Below, piece by piece: positions 27,358 through 36,860 of a stretch of DNA of 39,390 bases. Source of the DNA: CAZLYK01 sp964563495 (GTDB taxonomy: Bacteria; Acidobacteriota; Blastocatellia; RBC074); contig CAZLYK010000042.1 of the NCBI GenBank assembly GCA_964563495.1, forward strand, positions 1-39,390, written 5' to 3'. The notes under the pieces are model-generated. The model did not search any database, had not been told where the DNA came from, and was given only the letters and a program-made list of their open reading frames with translations. The stretch's first letter is position 1; each line of letters opens with the position of its first letter. The position numbers were made by a program, and so were the translations under genes.

Positions 27358-28686
27358 TCAGCGCAATCCGTAAATTTTCAATCGGAACAGGCCATTGGTG
27401 ATCGACGGACCTTCGGGAGTGCGGCGGGCGAAGGCGATCGCCTCTTCGAAGATCATCGGCACGCCGCCATGGACGCAAGGCAATCCGTAATGGCGGTTGG
27501 TGAAGACCGCCTTGATCCGGGGATTATGCGGCTGGGAGATGCCATAGCGGAGCGAGATCATCGGCAGCTCAACTGTCTGCGCCGGATTGATGAGCTCGAT
27601 GCTTTCGTCGTAGATATTGATCCGAGCCTGGCGATCACGGGCGCTCCAGTCGCGGTGGATCAGCGAATTGGTCAGCGCTTCAATCATCGTGCCGCGAGGA
27701 TAATTGGCGCGGATCGGCATGAATTGATCAGCGCCGGCCTGGACCTCAGCCTCGGTGCCTTCACGAATTTTGCGCGATGGACGGGCGTCCCAGAGATCGA
27801 CGTAGCGGGTGATGAACTTGAATGCACCATCGAACAAATGGAAGAGCGTCCCCTGCAGGTGAGCCTGCTCGACGATTGGAGCATTGTGATCGCGCCCGCT
27901 GAAACGCGTCGTGATCAAATCGGCCGCTGGCAAAAGCGCCCCCAGCCTCTGGTTGCGACCGAAGAGCATCAGACCGGCGATCGTCGCGATCAACTCGTCG
28001 CCGATCTTGACCGCCAACCCCATATCACGGAGGATCGTGTCGGTCGGGAACCCCTTGGTCGATTCGCCCCAGTAACCGGGGTTGACTCCGCGGATATAGC
28101 TCCAGAAGAGCGATTCATCGATGTCGTCCTCGATCATCGATTGAAGGACCGGGACCTGTTCGAAGCGCGTCAGATGTGTCTCGCCGAAAAGCTTTGACAG
28201 TTCCTCGCGCGTGGTCTCGCGCTTGATCGCGCCTTCGCGCATGTAGAAGCGGTCATCGAGTGTGCGGTGAGGCCGGTTGACCGGCTCCACTTCGAGGATG
28301 ACGATCCGGCGGCCGCTATCGAAAGCAACTTTGTTGATGAACGGAAAGACCGGCGGCTGGATCTGTTGAGTGCAGATTTCGCGCAACCGCTCTTCGATGT
28401 ACTCAGGATCGTCAACGCCCTCGATTCGCAACTGGTCATTGACGCCGAAGACGACGGCTCCACCGTCGGTGTTGGCCAGCGCGATGATCTCGGCGATCAG
28501 CTTTTCAACATTGCTGAAGCGTACCTTGAGCTCCAGATAGGTGTCTTCGCCGCCCCGCAACATCCGCACCAGCTCGGCGCGGCTGGTGATCATGGCGGGC
28601 GTCGAAATCAGATACTCGTGGTAAGACCTCTCCGAGCCTGGCGATTGGCGCGGTCGCTGGGAGTTGTGGTAACGTTTGCGGGCCAT
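27358..28686 (-). CDS. AlbA_2 (Schlafen-type) domain protein with ATPase-like C-terminal domain
   Basis: A 442-residue protein of the family often annotated 'putative DNA-binding / RecG-related transcriptional regulator'. A basic N-tail (about 1-30, rich in Arg, His, Gln and Ser) precedes the AlbA_2 domain at about 35-160: LRGGEDTYLELKVRFSNVEK, ALANTDGGAVVFGVND, the acidic DPEYIEERLREI part and ILEVEPVNRPHRT with FYMREGAIKRE. The C-terminal part from about 325 resembles a HATPase_c_4 domain (YPRGTMIEALTNSLIHRDWS, INIYDESIELINPA and LRYGISQPHNPRI). Such proteins may bind nucleic acid, but no function is proven. The ATG abuts the tatA stop and comEA follows, so it may be cotranscribed with both. 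A role in competence is only a guess. Confidence 0.8.
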   Translation of the reverse strand: MARKRYHNSQRPRQSPGSERSYHEYLISTPAMITSRAELVRMLRGGEDTYLELKVRFSNVEKLIAEIIALANTDGGAVVFGVNDQLRIEGVDDPEYIEERLREICTQQIQPPVFPFINKVAFDSGRRIVILEVEPVNRPHRTLDDRFYMREGAIKRETTREELSKLFGETHLTRFEQVPVLQSMIEDDIDESLFWSYIRGVNPGYWGESTKGFPTDTILRDMGLAVKIGDELIATIAGLMLFGRNQRLGALLPAADLITTRFSGRDHNAPIVEQAHLQGTLFHLFDGAFKFITRYVDLWDARPSRKIREGTEAEVQAGADQFMPIRANYPRGTMIEALTNSLIHRDWSARDRQARINIYDESIELINPAQTVELPMISLRYGISQPHNPRIKAVFTNRHYGLPCVHGGVPMIFEEAIAFARRTPEGPSITNGLFRLKIYGLR

Positions 28687-28881
28687 TTAGGCGGCTTTTG
28701 TCTTGTCCTTAGGCTCTTCCGTCTCCTCGTTGACGCCTTGTTTAAAGCTGCGAATACTCTCGCCGAGTCCTTTGGCCAGCGATGGCAGGCGGCTGCCACC
28801 GAACAGGATCAGGAGAATGACGAGGATAATAATCAATTCAGTCGGCCCCAGGCCGCCAATGATCAGAATGAAGTTGTTCAT
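28687..28881 (-). CDS. tatA: Twin-arginine translocase subunit TatA/TatE
   Basis: A 64-residue TatA. It has one N-terminal membrane helix (IGGLGPTELIIILVILLILF), the hinge FGGSRLP, an amphipathic helix SLAKGLGESIRSFKQGVNEE, and a charged tail ending DKTKAA. It forms the pore of the Tat system for export of folded proteins. ATG at 28881 has AAAGGAGA on the minus strand at 28886-28893, and a good promoter lies just upstream. TatB and TatC are not in the window. The reading frame of the next gene starts directly after the TAG/TAA region, with no spacer. Confidence 0.95.
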   Translation of the reverse strand: MNNFILIIGGLGPTELIIILVILLILFGGSRLPSLAKGLGESIRSFKQGVNEETEEPKDKTKAA

Positions 28882-28918
28882 AAAGTCTCCTTTGGGTTAC
28901 TTCAGCGAGATAGTTTGC

Positions 28919-28948
28919 ATTGTAGCTTCGCGTGCGCGAGAGTGTCAA
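28919..28948 (-). promoter_or_regulatory. Sigma70 promoter for tatA operon
   Basis: On the minus strand, a perfect TTGACA (28943-28948 read in reverse) and TACAAT (28919-28924, five of six) with an 18-bp spacer. The tatA start is about 40 bp downstream. Confidence 0.75.
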
Positions 28949-28959
28949 TTCGGGTAAGC

Positions 28960-28988
28960 TTGATGTTGCCAGGTTAAGGTGTTATATT
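28960..28988 (+). promoter_or_regulatory. Sigma70-like promoter for the ytxH-like operon
   Basis: TTGATG at 28960-28965, a 17-bp spacer, and TATATT at 28983-28988 (five of six). It lies back to back with the tatA promoter; the two -35 boxes are 11 bp apart. The leader would be about 185 nt. Confidence 0.6.
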
Positions 28989-29133
28989 GTCTTTAGTTTC
29001 AATGGTTAAAATATATTGATCGTATTCATTCGTCATTTAGCCGGCAAGTCCCGACTGATGCCGGTCTATCTGGTGGGGATGAATGCGCCGGTTCTAAATA
29101 ATAATCCCGGTCAAGGACCGACTGACGAAGCCC

Positions 29134-29156
29134 CCGACAAGCCGGCAGCTTGTCGG
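29134..29156 (+). promoter_or_regulatory. Strong hairpin just before the ytxH-like ribosome binding site
   Basis: CCGACAAGC-CGGCA-GCTTGTCGG is a perfect 9-bp stem with a 5-nt loop. It ends 8 bp before the Shine-Dalgarno sequence AGAGGAGG at 29165-29172. It could block or protect the mRNA start, or act as an attenuator with the short T-run that follows (ACATTTTC). Confidence 0.65.
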
Positions 29157-29180
29157 ACATTTTCAGAGGAGGATAAATAT

Positions 29181-29612
29181 ATGTCAGATAATCAGGGCAA
29201 TAGTGGAGACAAATTGGTTTACTTCCTGATCGGCGCGGGCATCGGCGCCATAACCGCTCTGCTGTTCGCTCCGAAAACCGGCAGCGAATTGCGGTCCGAC
29301 ATCGCTGACGCGACCAAGAAAGGCCTCGATTATGCGCGGGATACCGGACGTGATATCGGTGAGCGCGCCAATGAGTATTACCAGACGGGCGTGGATCGGG
29401 CGACGGAACTGTCCTCGCGGAGCAGGGAAGCGGTCACCGATATTACCGAGCGCGGGAAAGATGCCGTTAACGATCTGACCGAGCGCGGTAAGGAATTGCT
29501 CAATCGCCAGAAAGCCCAGTTCGCCGCCGCCTTAGAGGCCGGTAAACAGGGTTACCGCGAGGCTAAGCAATCGGATACCGGCAAGGCCAGCGCGACGGTC
29601 GAGGAGAGTTAA
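29181..29612 (+). CDS. YtxH-like membrane/stress protein
   Basis: A 143-residue protein. ATG 29181 is chosen because AGAGGAGG lies at 29165-29172; an open frame extends back to 29016 without support. One membrane helix near the N-terminus (LVYFLIGAGIGAITALLFAP, followed by KTGSELR) is the hallmark of YtxH proteins. The rest is a long charged coiled coil with repeating units DITERGKDAVNDLTERGKEL and many Ala, Arg and Glu. In Bacillus, ytxH lies with ytxG (a DUF948 protein) under general stress control. The next gene here has the DUF948 character, so the same pair seems kept. Exact role unknown; an envelope stress function is plausible. Confidence 0.8.
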   Translation: MSDNQGNSGDKLVYFLIGAGIGAITALLFAPKTGSELRSDIADATKKGLDYARDTGRDIGERANEYYQTGVDRATELSSRSREAVTDITERGKDAVNDLTERGKELLNRQKAQFAAALEAGKQGYREAKQSDTGKASATVEES

Positions 29613-29652
29613 ACCAGCTAGTTACAGCATTTAGAGCAATAGGGAGTGATTA

Positions 29653-30207
29653 GTGAGCGGCACTTGGAGTTTAATCGTTGGGATCGGCGTGTTGATCTTG
29701 CTCATCGTCCAGGCGGCGGTCTTCATCGGGTTTTATCTGCTCGCGCGGAGACTGGTCGTCACGATTGAGCGCGCCAGCCAGGTTCAGACCCGGGTCGAAT
29801 ATCTGCTCAATAACACCGAGCCGGTTCTGAAGATGGCGCAGGGGCTGATGACCGAGCTCAAGGAAGCGGCCGGTTATTTTGCCCAGGGGGCTGAGCATAT
29901 CAACGCCATCACCGAGATGGCCAAGGACGAAGCTGCGGATGTCAAGGGGTTGTTCGGTGATTCGACCGCGCTCGCCCGGCGCGAGCTGGAGCGGACTCGC
30001 GACAAGATCGATCAAGTTCAGGATACGCTTGGCACGGCGGTCGATCAGTTCGAACGAACGACGCTGCTGGTCCAGCATAGCGTCCTGCAGCCGGCCCGCG
30101 AATTCTCTTACATCATGTTCGGCGTCCGTCGCGCGCTCGAAGTTCTCACGGCCGGCAACCGGTTGCCGGTCAATCGTGTTTATCAAGACGAGGAGATGTT
30201 TATTTGA
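29653..30207 (+). CDS. DUF948-like membrane coiled-coil protein
   Basis: 184 residues, GTG start at 29653 with AGGGAGTG at 29641-29648. N-terminal membrane helix LIVGIGVLILLIVQAAVFIG followed by YLLARRL, then long helices: VEYLLNNTEPVLKMAQGLMT, ELKEAAGYFAQGAEHINAIT, and a second coiled stretch with RDKIDQVQDTLGTAVDQFER. The tail SYIMFGVRRALEVLTAGNRL resembles the end of some DUF948 proteins. The 40-bp spacing from the YtxH-like gene points to one operon, as in Bacillus ytxGH. Function unknown. A clear intrinsic terminator follows about 45 bp downstream. Confidence 0.75.
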   Translation: MSGTWSLIVGIGVLILLIVQAAVFIGFYLLARRLVVTIERASQVQTRVEYLLNNTEPVLKMAQGLMTELKEAAGYFAQGAEHINAITEMAKDEAADVKGLFGDSTALARRELERTRDKIDQVQDTLGTAVDQFERTTLLVQHSVLQPAREFSYIMFGVRRALEVLTAGNRLPVNRVYQDEEMFI

Positions 30208-30252
30208 CGCTCCATCCGGAGCGGGCGGAAAGCAGACCGTCAATCGATACAG

Positions 30253-30296
30253 GCACTCGGCTCCGGCAATCACCAACGGAGTTCGAGTGCTTTTTT
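30253..30296 (+). terminator. Rho-independent terminator of the ytxH-like operon
   Basis: The stem GCACTCGGCTCC pairs with GGAGTTCGAGTGC (one bulge or mismatch) around a 13-nt loop, followed immediately by TTTTTT and more T further on. It lies between the DUF948-like gene and ileS. Confidence 0.9.
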
Positions 30297-30377
30297 ATTG
30301 GTTTTTTTTGCGGTATCATCGGATTTCTTTTGTAACCACCCCCTGATACCAGAGACAAGGGACAGATGCGCTGAATT

Positions 30378-33183
<2,806 letters not shown>

Positions 33184-33194
<11 letters not shown>

Positions 33195-33723
33195 ATTTGG
33201 ATATCTGATTTTGGCGCTGATCGTCCTGATCGCCGATCAATGGACGAAATTCTGGGCCATGACTTCGCTCAAACCGGTGGCCCTGATCGAGATTATCCCC
33301 GGTTTCTTCCGCTTCACTTATGCAACCAACCGCGGAGTCGCTTTCAGTCTCTTTGCCGATAGCGAGCTCAACGTGCGTTTGATCTTTGTCGCCATCTCGA
33401 CTTTGGCGACGATCTTCGTCCTCAGTTATTTCGCTCGCACCCCGGCGAATAAATGGCGGATGAATACCGCTCTTTCGCTGTTGCTGGCGGGAATCGTCGG
33501 TAACCTGATTGATCGTGTGCGGTTTGGCGAGGTAGTCGATTTCCTGGATTTTCATCTCGGAGAAAGCTATACCTGGCCGACTTTCAATCTCGCCGATGCG
33601 GTGATCTGTATCGGCGCGGCCCTCTTGGCGCTGGATATGTTGCGCGAGGAGCGGGCCGCCAGTCTCAATTCGACGGGCGCCGGTCCCGTCGCCGAGAAGA
33701 GCGGCGCCGGCTCTACCGAATAA
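33184..33723 (+). CDS. lspA: Lipoprotein signal peptidase (signal peptidase II)
   Basis: Inner-membrane aspartyl protease that removes signal peptides from lipid-modified prolipoproteins such as BamD. 179 residues with four membrane helices. Conserved blocks: ADQWTKFWA near 17-25, FFRFTYATNRGVAFSLFAD, GNLIDRVRFGEVVDFLDFH with catalytic Asp110, and FNLADAVICIG with catalytic Asp138. The C-terminal tail (about 155-179) is Ala/Gly/Ser-rich and may be disordered. ATG 33184 lies inside the end of ileS, a gene pair common in bacteria. Lgt follows 30 bp later, so two successive lipoprotein-maturation enzymes are joined. Confidence 0.95.
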
Positions 33724-33753
33724 ACCGACAAAGTTCCGGACCCCCTGATTGTC

Positions 33754-34635
33754 ATGTTCCCTGAATTGTTCAAACTGCCCTATTTCAACTTTACCTTTAA
33801 CACATACGGATTTCTGCTCGCGCTGGCCTTTATCGTCGGGCTTTTCGTCATGGCCAGGTTGGCCGAGCGCGATGGATTGGACAAGCAGAAAGTTTATGAC
33901 CTCGGCCTGTGGGTTTTGGCGGCTTCGCTGGTCGGATCGAAAGTTTTGATGGTCGCGACCGAATGGAATTCTTATTATCGAGATAATCCGGGCCAGATCT
34001 TTACCCTCGATTTCTTCCGTTCGGGCGGTGTCTTCTACGGCGGTTTTATCGGGGCGGTGGTGGCCTCGGTGATTGTCATGAGGGTTTACAAATTGCCGTG
34101 GTGGAGAACTGCGGATGCATTTGCCCCGGGTGTGGTGATCGGGCACGCGATCGGCCGTTTGGGTTGTTTCAGCGCCGGGTGTTGCTGGGGCAAGCCGACG
34201 ACCTCATTCTGCGGAGTGCACTTTTCCGACAAGGGACACGAAGTGACCGGCGTCCCGACCATGGTCAGCCATCTGTCCGACCCGGTTCAACAGAACGTCT
34301 GGGCCGAGAGGCTCGGCGGTATGCTCGCTCCGGTGCGTCTTCACCCGACCCAGCTATATGAGGCCGGCGCGCTGCTGTTGATCTTCATGCTTCTGCTGGC
34401 CATGTTTCGCCGCCGTCGCTTCTACGGGCAGGTCATCTTGTCTTACGCAATCATGTACGCGGTCGCGCGCTTCGTGATTGAATTCTGGCGCGACGACCTG
34501 CGCGGGGATCTTTTTGGCGTCTCGACCTCGCAGTTTATCGCTGTCGTTCTCTTCGTCGCGGCGCTCGCCATCATGATGCGAATCAGGAATAGACCGGGTT
34601 ACGCGATTCCAACAGGATCCGGCCGGAATCGATAA
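33754..34635 (+). CDS. lgt: Prolipoprotein diacylglyceryl transferase
   Basis: Transfers diacylglycerol from phosphatidylglycerol to the lipobox cysteine, the step before LspA. 293 residues, multi-pass membrane protein (LALAFIVGLFVMARLAE, GGVFYGGFIGAVVASVIVM). The signature GHAIGRLGCFSAGCCWGKPT (residues 130-149) matches the HGRIGCFLAGCCYG block, with the Arg that is essential in E. coli. LHPTQLYEA is also typical. A helix-rich end follows (FVIEFWRDDLRGDLFG, then QFIAVVLFVAALAIMM). It lies 30 bp after lspA and 3 bp before the next gene. No Lnt is nearby. Confidence 0.95.
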   Translation: MFPELFKLPYFNFTFNTYGFLLALAFIVGLFVMARLAERDGLDKQKVYDLGLWVLAASLVGSKVLMVATEWNSYYRDNPGQIFTLDFFRSGGVFYGGFIGAVVASVIVMRVYKLPWWRTADAFAPGVVIGHAIGRLGCFSAGCCWGKPTTSFCGVHFSDKGHEVTGVPTMVSHLSDPVQQNVWAERLGGMLAPVRLHPTQLYEAGALLLIFMLLLAMFRRRRFYGQVILSYAIMYAVARFVIEFWRDDLRGDLFGVSTSQFIAVVLFVAALAIMMRIRNRPGYAIPTGSGRNR

Positions 34636-34638
34636 AGC

Positions 34639-36696
34639 ATGAGACTGGCGTATTTCACTCCACTGCCTCCGAGCAGGTCCGGCATCGCCGATTACAATGC
34701 GGAGCTCCTGCCCTACCTCGCGCGCGGCGCTGAAATCACGGTCTTTGTCGACCAGATGAAGGAGATGCGCGAGAACCAGGGCCGGCTGGATTACGCCGTC
34801 TACAACACTGTCCACTTCGAAGAGATAGATCGCCAGGACCCTTTCGATCTCTGTCTTTATCATCAGGGAAATAATCCCTATCATGAATATATCTACGAAC
34901 GGGCGATCGCCACGCCGGGATTGCTGGTGCTGCACGAGCATTGCCTGCATCACCTGATCGCCTGGAAGACACTCGGGCGGGAAGACGACGACGGCTACTG
35001 GAACGAGCTCTTCTATGGTTACGGCCGGCGCGGAGCTCGGATCGCCGAGATGAGAGCCGGCGGCGTCGGCAGCGAGTACCAGCAATTTTTATTGCCGCTC
35101 AACCGGCGCGTGGTGAGTCGCAGCCTTGGGATTATTGTCCACAACGCCTACGCCGCCTCACAGCTCGAGGGGTTGAGTCAGGATCTCCCAGTGGAGGTGA
35201 TCCCCCATCATCTTTCTCCGAAGGCTTATCAGCTGGACGGTTGGGACAAGCGGGAATGCCGCCGTTCACTGGGGATTCCGGAAGACTCTTTCGTCATCGC
35301 CTCGCACGGTTTCGTGACGCAGTCGAAGCGGATCCCGACGGTTCTCGCGGCCTTCAAAAAGCTGCTCGCGCTGGCGCCCAACTCGATCTACCTGATCGTC
35401 GGCGAAGATCACTGGCGATGGAGCGTCGCCTCTCTGATCGAAGAGATGGATTTGGGCGATCGCGTGCGAATTACCGGCTACACGACTGAGCGCGATTTCT
35501 TCCGTTATCTCAAGGCGGTTGATGTCCTGGTCAATCTGCGCTTTCCGACGGCTGGTGAAACATCCGGAACGCTGATTCGTGCATTGGGAGTGGGGAAGCC
35601 CGTGGTCGTGACCGATTTCGGTCAGTTCGGCGAATTGCCCGACGATGTCTGTTTGAAAGTCTCACCGGGCCCGGACGAAGAGAAAGAGTTGTACGCCCGG
35701 TTGCGCGCCCTCGCCTATCGACCGACGCTGCGCGACGATCTGAGCCGGCGGGCGATCAGCTGGATTCGCGAAAGGAATGAGATCTCACGCTCCGCCGCCC
35801 ATTACCTCTCGTTCGCAGACCGGGTGATTGAGCAGAGAGGGAAATCATCGCACCGCGGCAGGCCGGACCCCGACGGCTACAACCTGGCGGTTAAGGAATC
35901 GGCCACGATCAGGCTCGACCGGGAGGAGGCGATAAATTATCTGGCAGGCTTTTTCACCAATGATCCGGACGCCACCGGATATCTGCATAAACACGGACGG
36001 CGAATCGTCGAGACCGTGGAGCTGGTGCCGGTTGGAGATGGCCGGCAGCGACTGCTTGAATTGAGCAGTTATTTGCAGATGACGCCACTCATCCAACGCT
36101 TCGGGAACTACGCGGAGATCGCCGTGACCAACTGGTGGCAGGGTGAGCCGAGGGCCAAGACCATGCGCATGACCAGCTCGATCACCGGTGAGGAGATGAG
36201 CTGGCTCATGCATAATGTCGATGTCGAACGTCAAAGGCTGCCGTTCCCCGATGCCCACTTCGATGTCGCCCTGTGTTGTGAATTGATCGAGCACCTGATC
36301 GCCGACCCGATGCACATGCTGATTGAGCTCAACCGGGTGCTCAAATGGGGCGGCCGGTTGATTCTCACGACGCCGAACATCGCCAGCGCGTTCAGTCTCG
36401 GCAAAGCGCTCTCCGGCAACAGTCCATACGTTTATGGCGAATACAACCCGAAGAGCCCTGGCGACCGCCATAGCCGTGAATACGCCCCCAATGAGATACG
36501 AGTGGCGCTCAATGCGGCCGGATTCAAGGTGACTGGGCTTTTCACCAAAGACCTGTGGAGCCGGACGGACGAATCTTTTCTGCGCTGGCTCGACCAGACC
36601 GGCGTCCCGCGCGATCTGCGCGGTGACAATATCTTCGCCATCGGCCGTAAACTGAGTACATGCTTCGACCGCTATCCCGACGGGTTGTATGAGTGA
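34639..36696 (+). CDS. Glycosyltransferase family 4 fused to a class I methyltransferase
   Basis: 685-residue two-domain protein. Residues 1 to about 395 are a GT-B glycosyltransferase of the GT4 kind (YFTPLPPSRSGIADYNAELL, LLVLHEHCLHHL, SFVIASHGFVTQSKRIPTVL, DRVRITGYTTERDF, RFPTAGETSGTLIRALGVGK, EX7E-like region). A basic linker (about 398-430) leads to a Methyltransf_11-type domain at about 440-680. There LPFPDAHFDVALCCELIEHL and LIELNRVLKWGGRLILTTPN are typical, but motif I, normally GxGxG, reads ELSSYLQMTPLIQRF near 467-481. The glycan and methyl acceptor are unknown. The gene is joined to lgt (3 bp) and followed by a tandem array and a Wzt-like gene, which suggests surface-polysaccharide assembly. 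Confidence 0.82.
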   Translation: MRLAYFTPLPPSRSGIADYNAELLPYLARGAEITVFVDQMKEMRENQGRLDYAVYNTVHFEEIDRQDPFDLCLYHQGNNPYHEYIYERAIATPGLLVLHEHCLHHLIAWKTLGREDDDGYWNELFYGYGRRGARIAEMRAGGVGSEYQQFLLPLNRRVVSRSLGIIVHNAYAASQLEGLSQDLPVEVIPHHLSPKAYQLDGWDKRECRRSLGIPEDSFVIASHGFVTQSKRIPTVLAAFKKLLALAPNSIYLIVGEDHWRWSVASLIEEMDLGDRVRITGYTTERDFFRYLKAVDVLVNLRFPTAGETSGTLIRALGVGKPVVVTDFGQFGELPDDVCLKVSPGPDEEKELYARLRALAYRPTLRDDLSRRAISWIRERNEISRSAAHYLSFADRVIEQRGKSSHRGRPDPDGYNLAVKESATIRLDREEAINYLAGFFTNDPDATGYLHKHGRRIVETVELVPVGDGRQRLLELSSYLQMTPLIQRFGNYAEIAVTNWWQGEPRAKTMRMTSSITGEEMSWLMHNVDVERQRLPFPDAHFDVALCCELIEHLIADPMHMLIELNRVLKWGGRLILTTPNIASAFSLGKALSGNSPYVYGEYNPKSPGDRHSREYAPNEIRVALNAAGFKVTGLFTKDLWSRTDESFLRWLDQTGVPRDLRGDNIFAIGRKLSTCFDRYPDGLYE

Positions 36697-36702
36697 AGGG
36701 AA

Positions 36703-36831
36703 GGGCGAAAGATGCGACGGGGCGACGGGGCGACGGGGCGACGGGGCGAAAGATGCGACGGGGGCTATCTCAATCGCCCAGTCGCTCAGTCGCCCAGTCG
36801 CCCAGTCGCCCAGTCGCCCCGTCGCCCCCTC
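36703..36831. repeat. Two opposed 8-bp tandem arrays forming a long imperfect hairpin
   Basis: Four perfect units of GCGACGGG lie at 36714-36745, flanked by a 20-bp direct repeat (GGGCGAAAGATGCGACGGGG at 36703-36722 and 36744-36763). A second array has about six units GCCCAGTC/GCTCAGTC/GCCCCGTC at 36776-36823, running on into GCCCCCTC. GACGGGGC is the reverse complement of the last unit and differs by one base from the others, so the two arrays can pair. A frame open through this region makes the next gene look longer than it is. Confidence 0.9.
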
Positions 36832-36860
36832 CCCTCCCCCGTCCCTCTTCAGAAGAGATC

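Noticed and set aside
29016..29180. Longer start for the YtxH-like protein
   Set aside because: The extension has no ribosome binding site, overlaps the promoter leader and a strong hairpin, and is unlike YtxH proteins.
36703..36831. CRISPR array
   Set aside because: Units of 8 bp in direct contact, with no spacers and no cas genes; it is a simple tandem repeat.
36693..36860. N-terminal extension of the Wzt-like protein
   Set aside because: The frame is open only because it runs through 8-bp GC-rich arrays. It gives a low-complexity Arg/Ser/Pro peptide unlike any ABC ATPase, and the normal start MISVKNVSKLYKIY lies at 36861.
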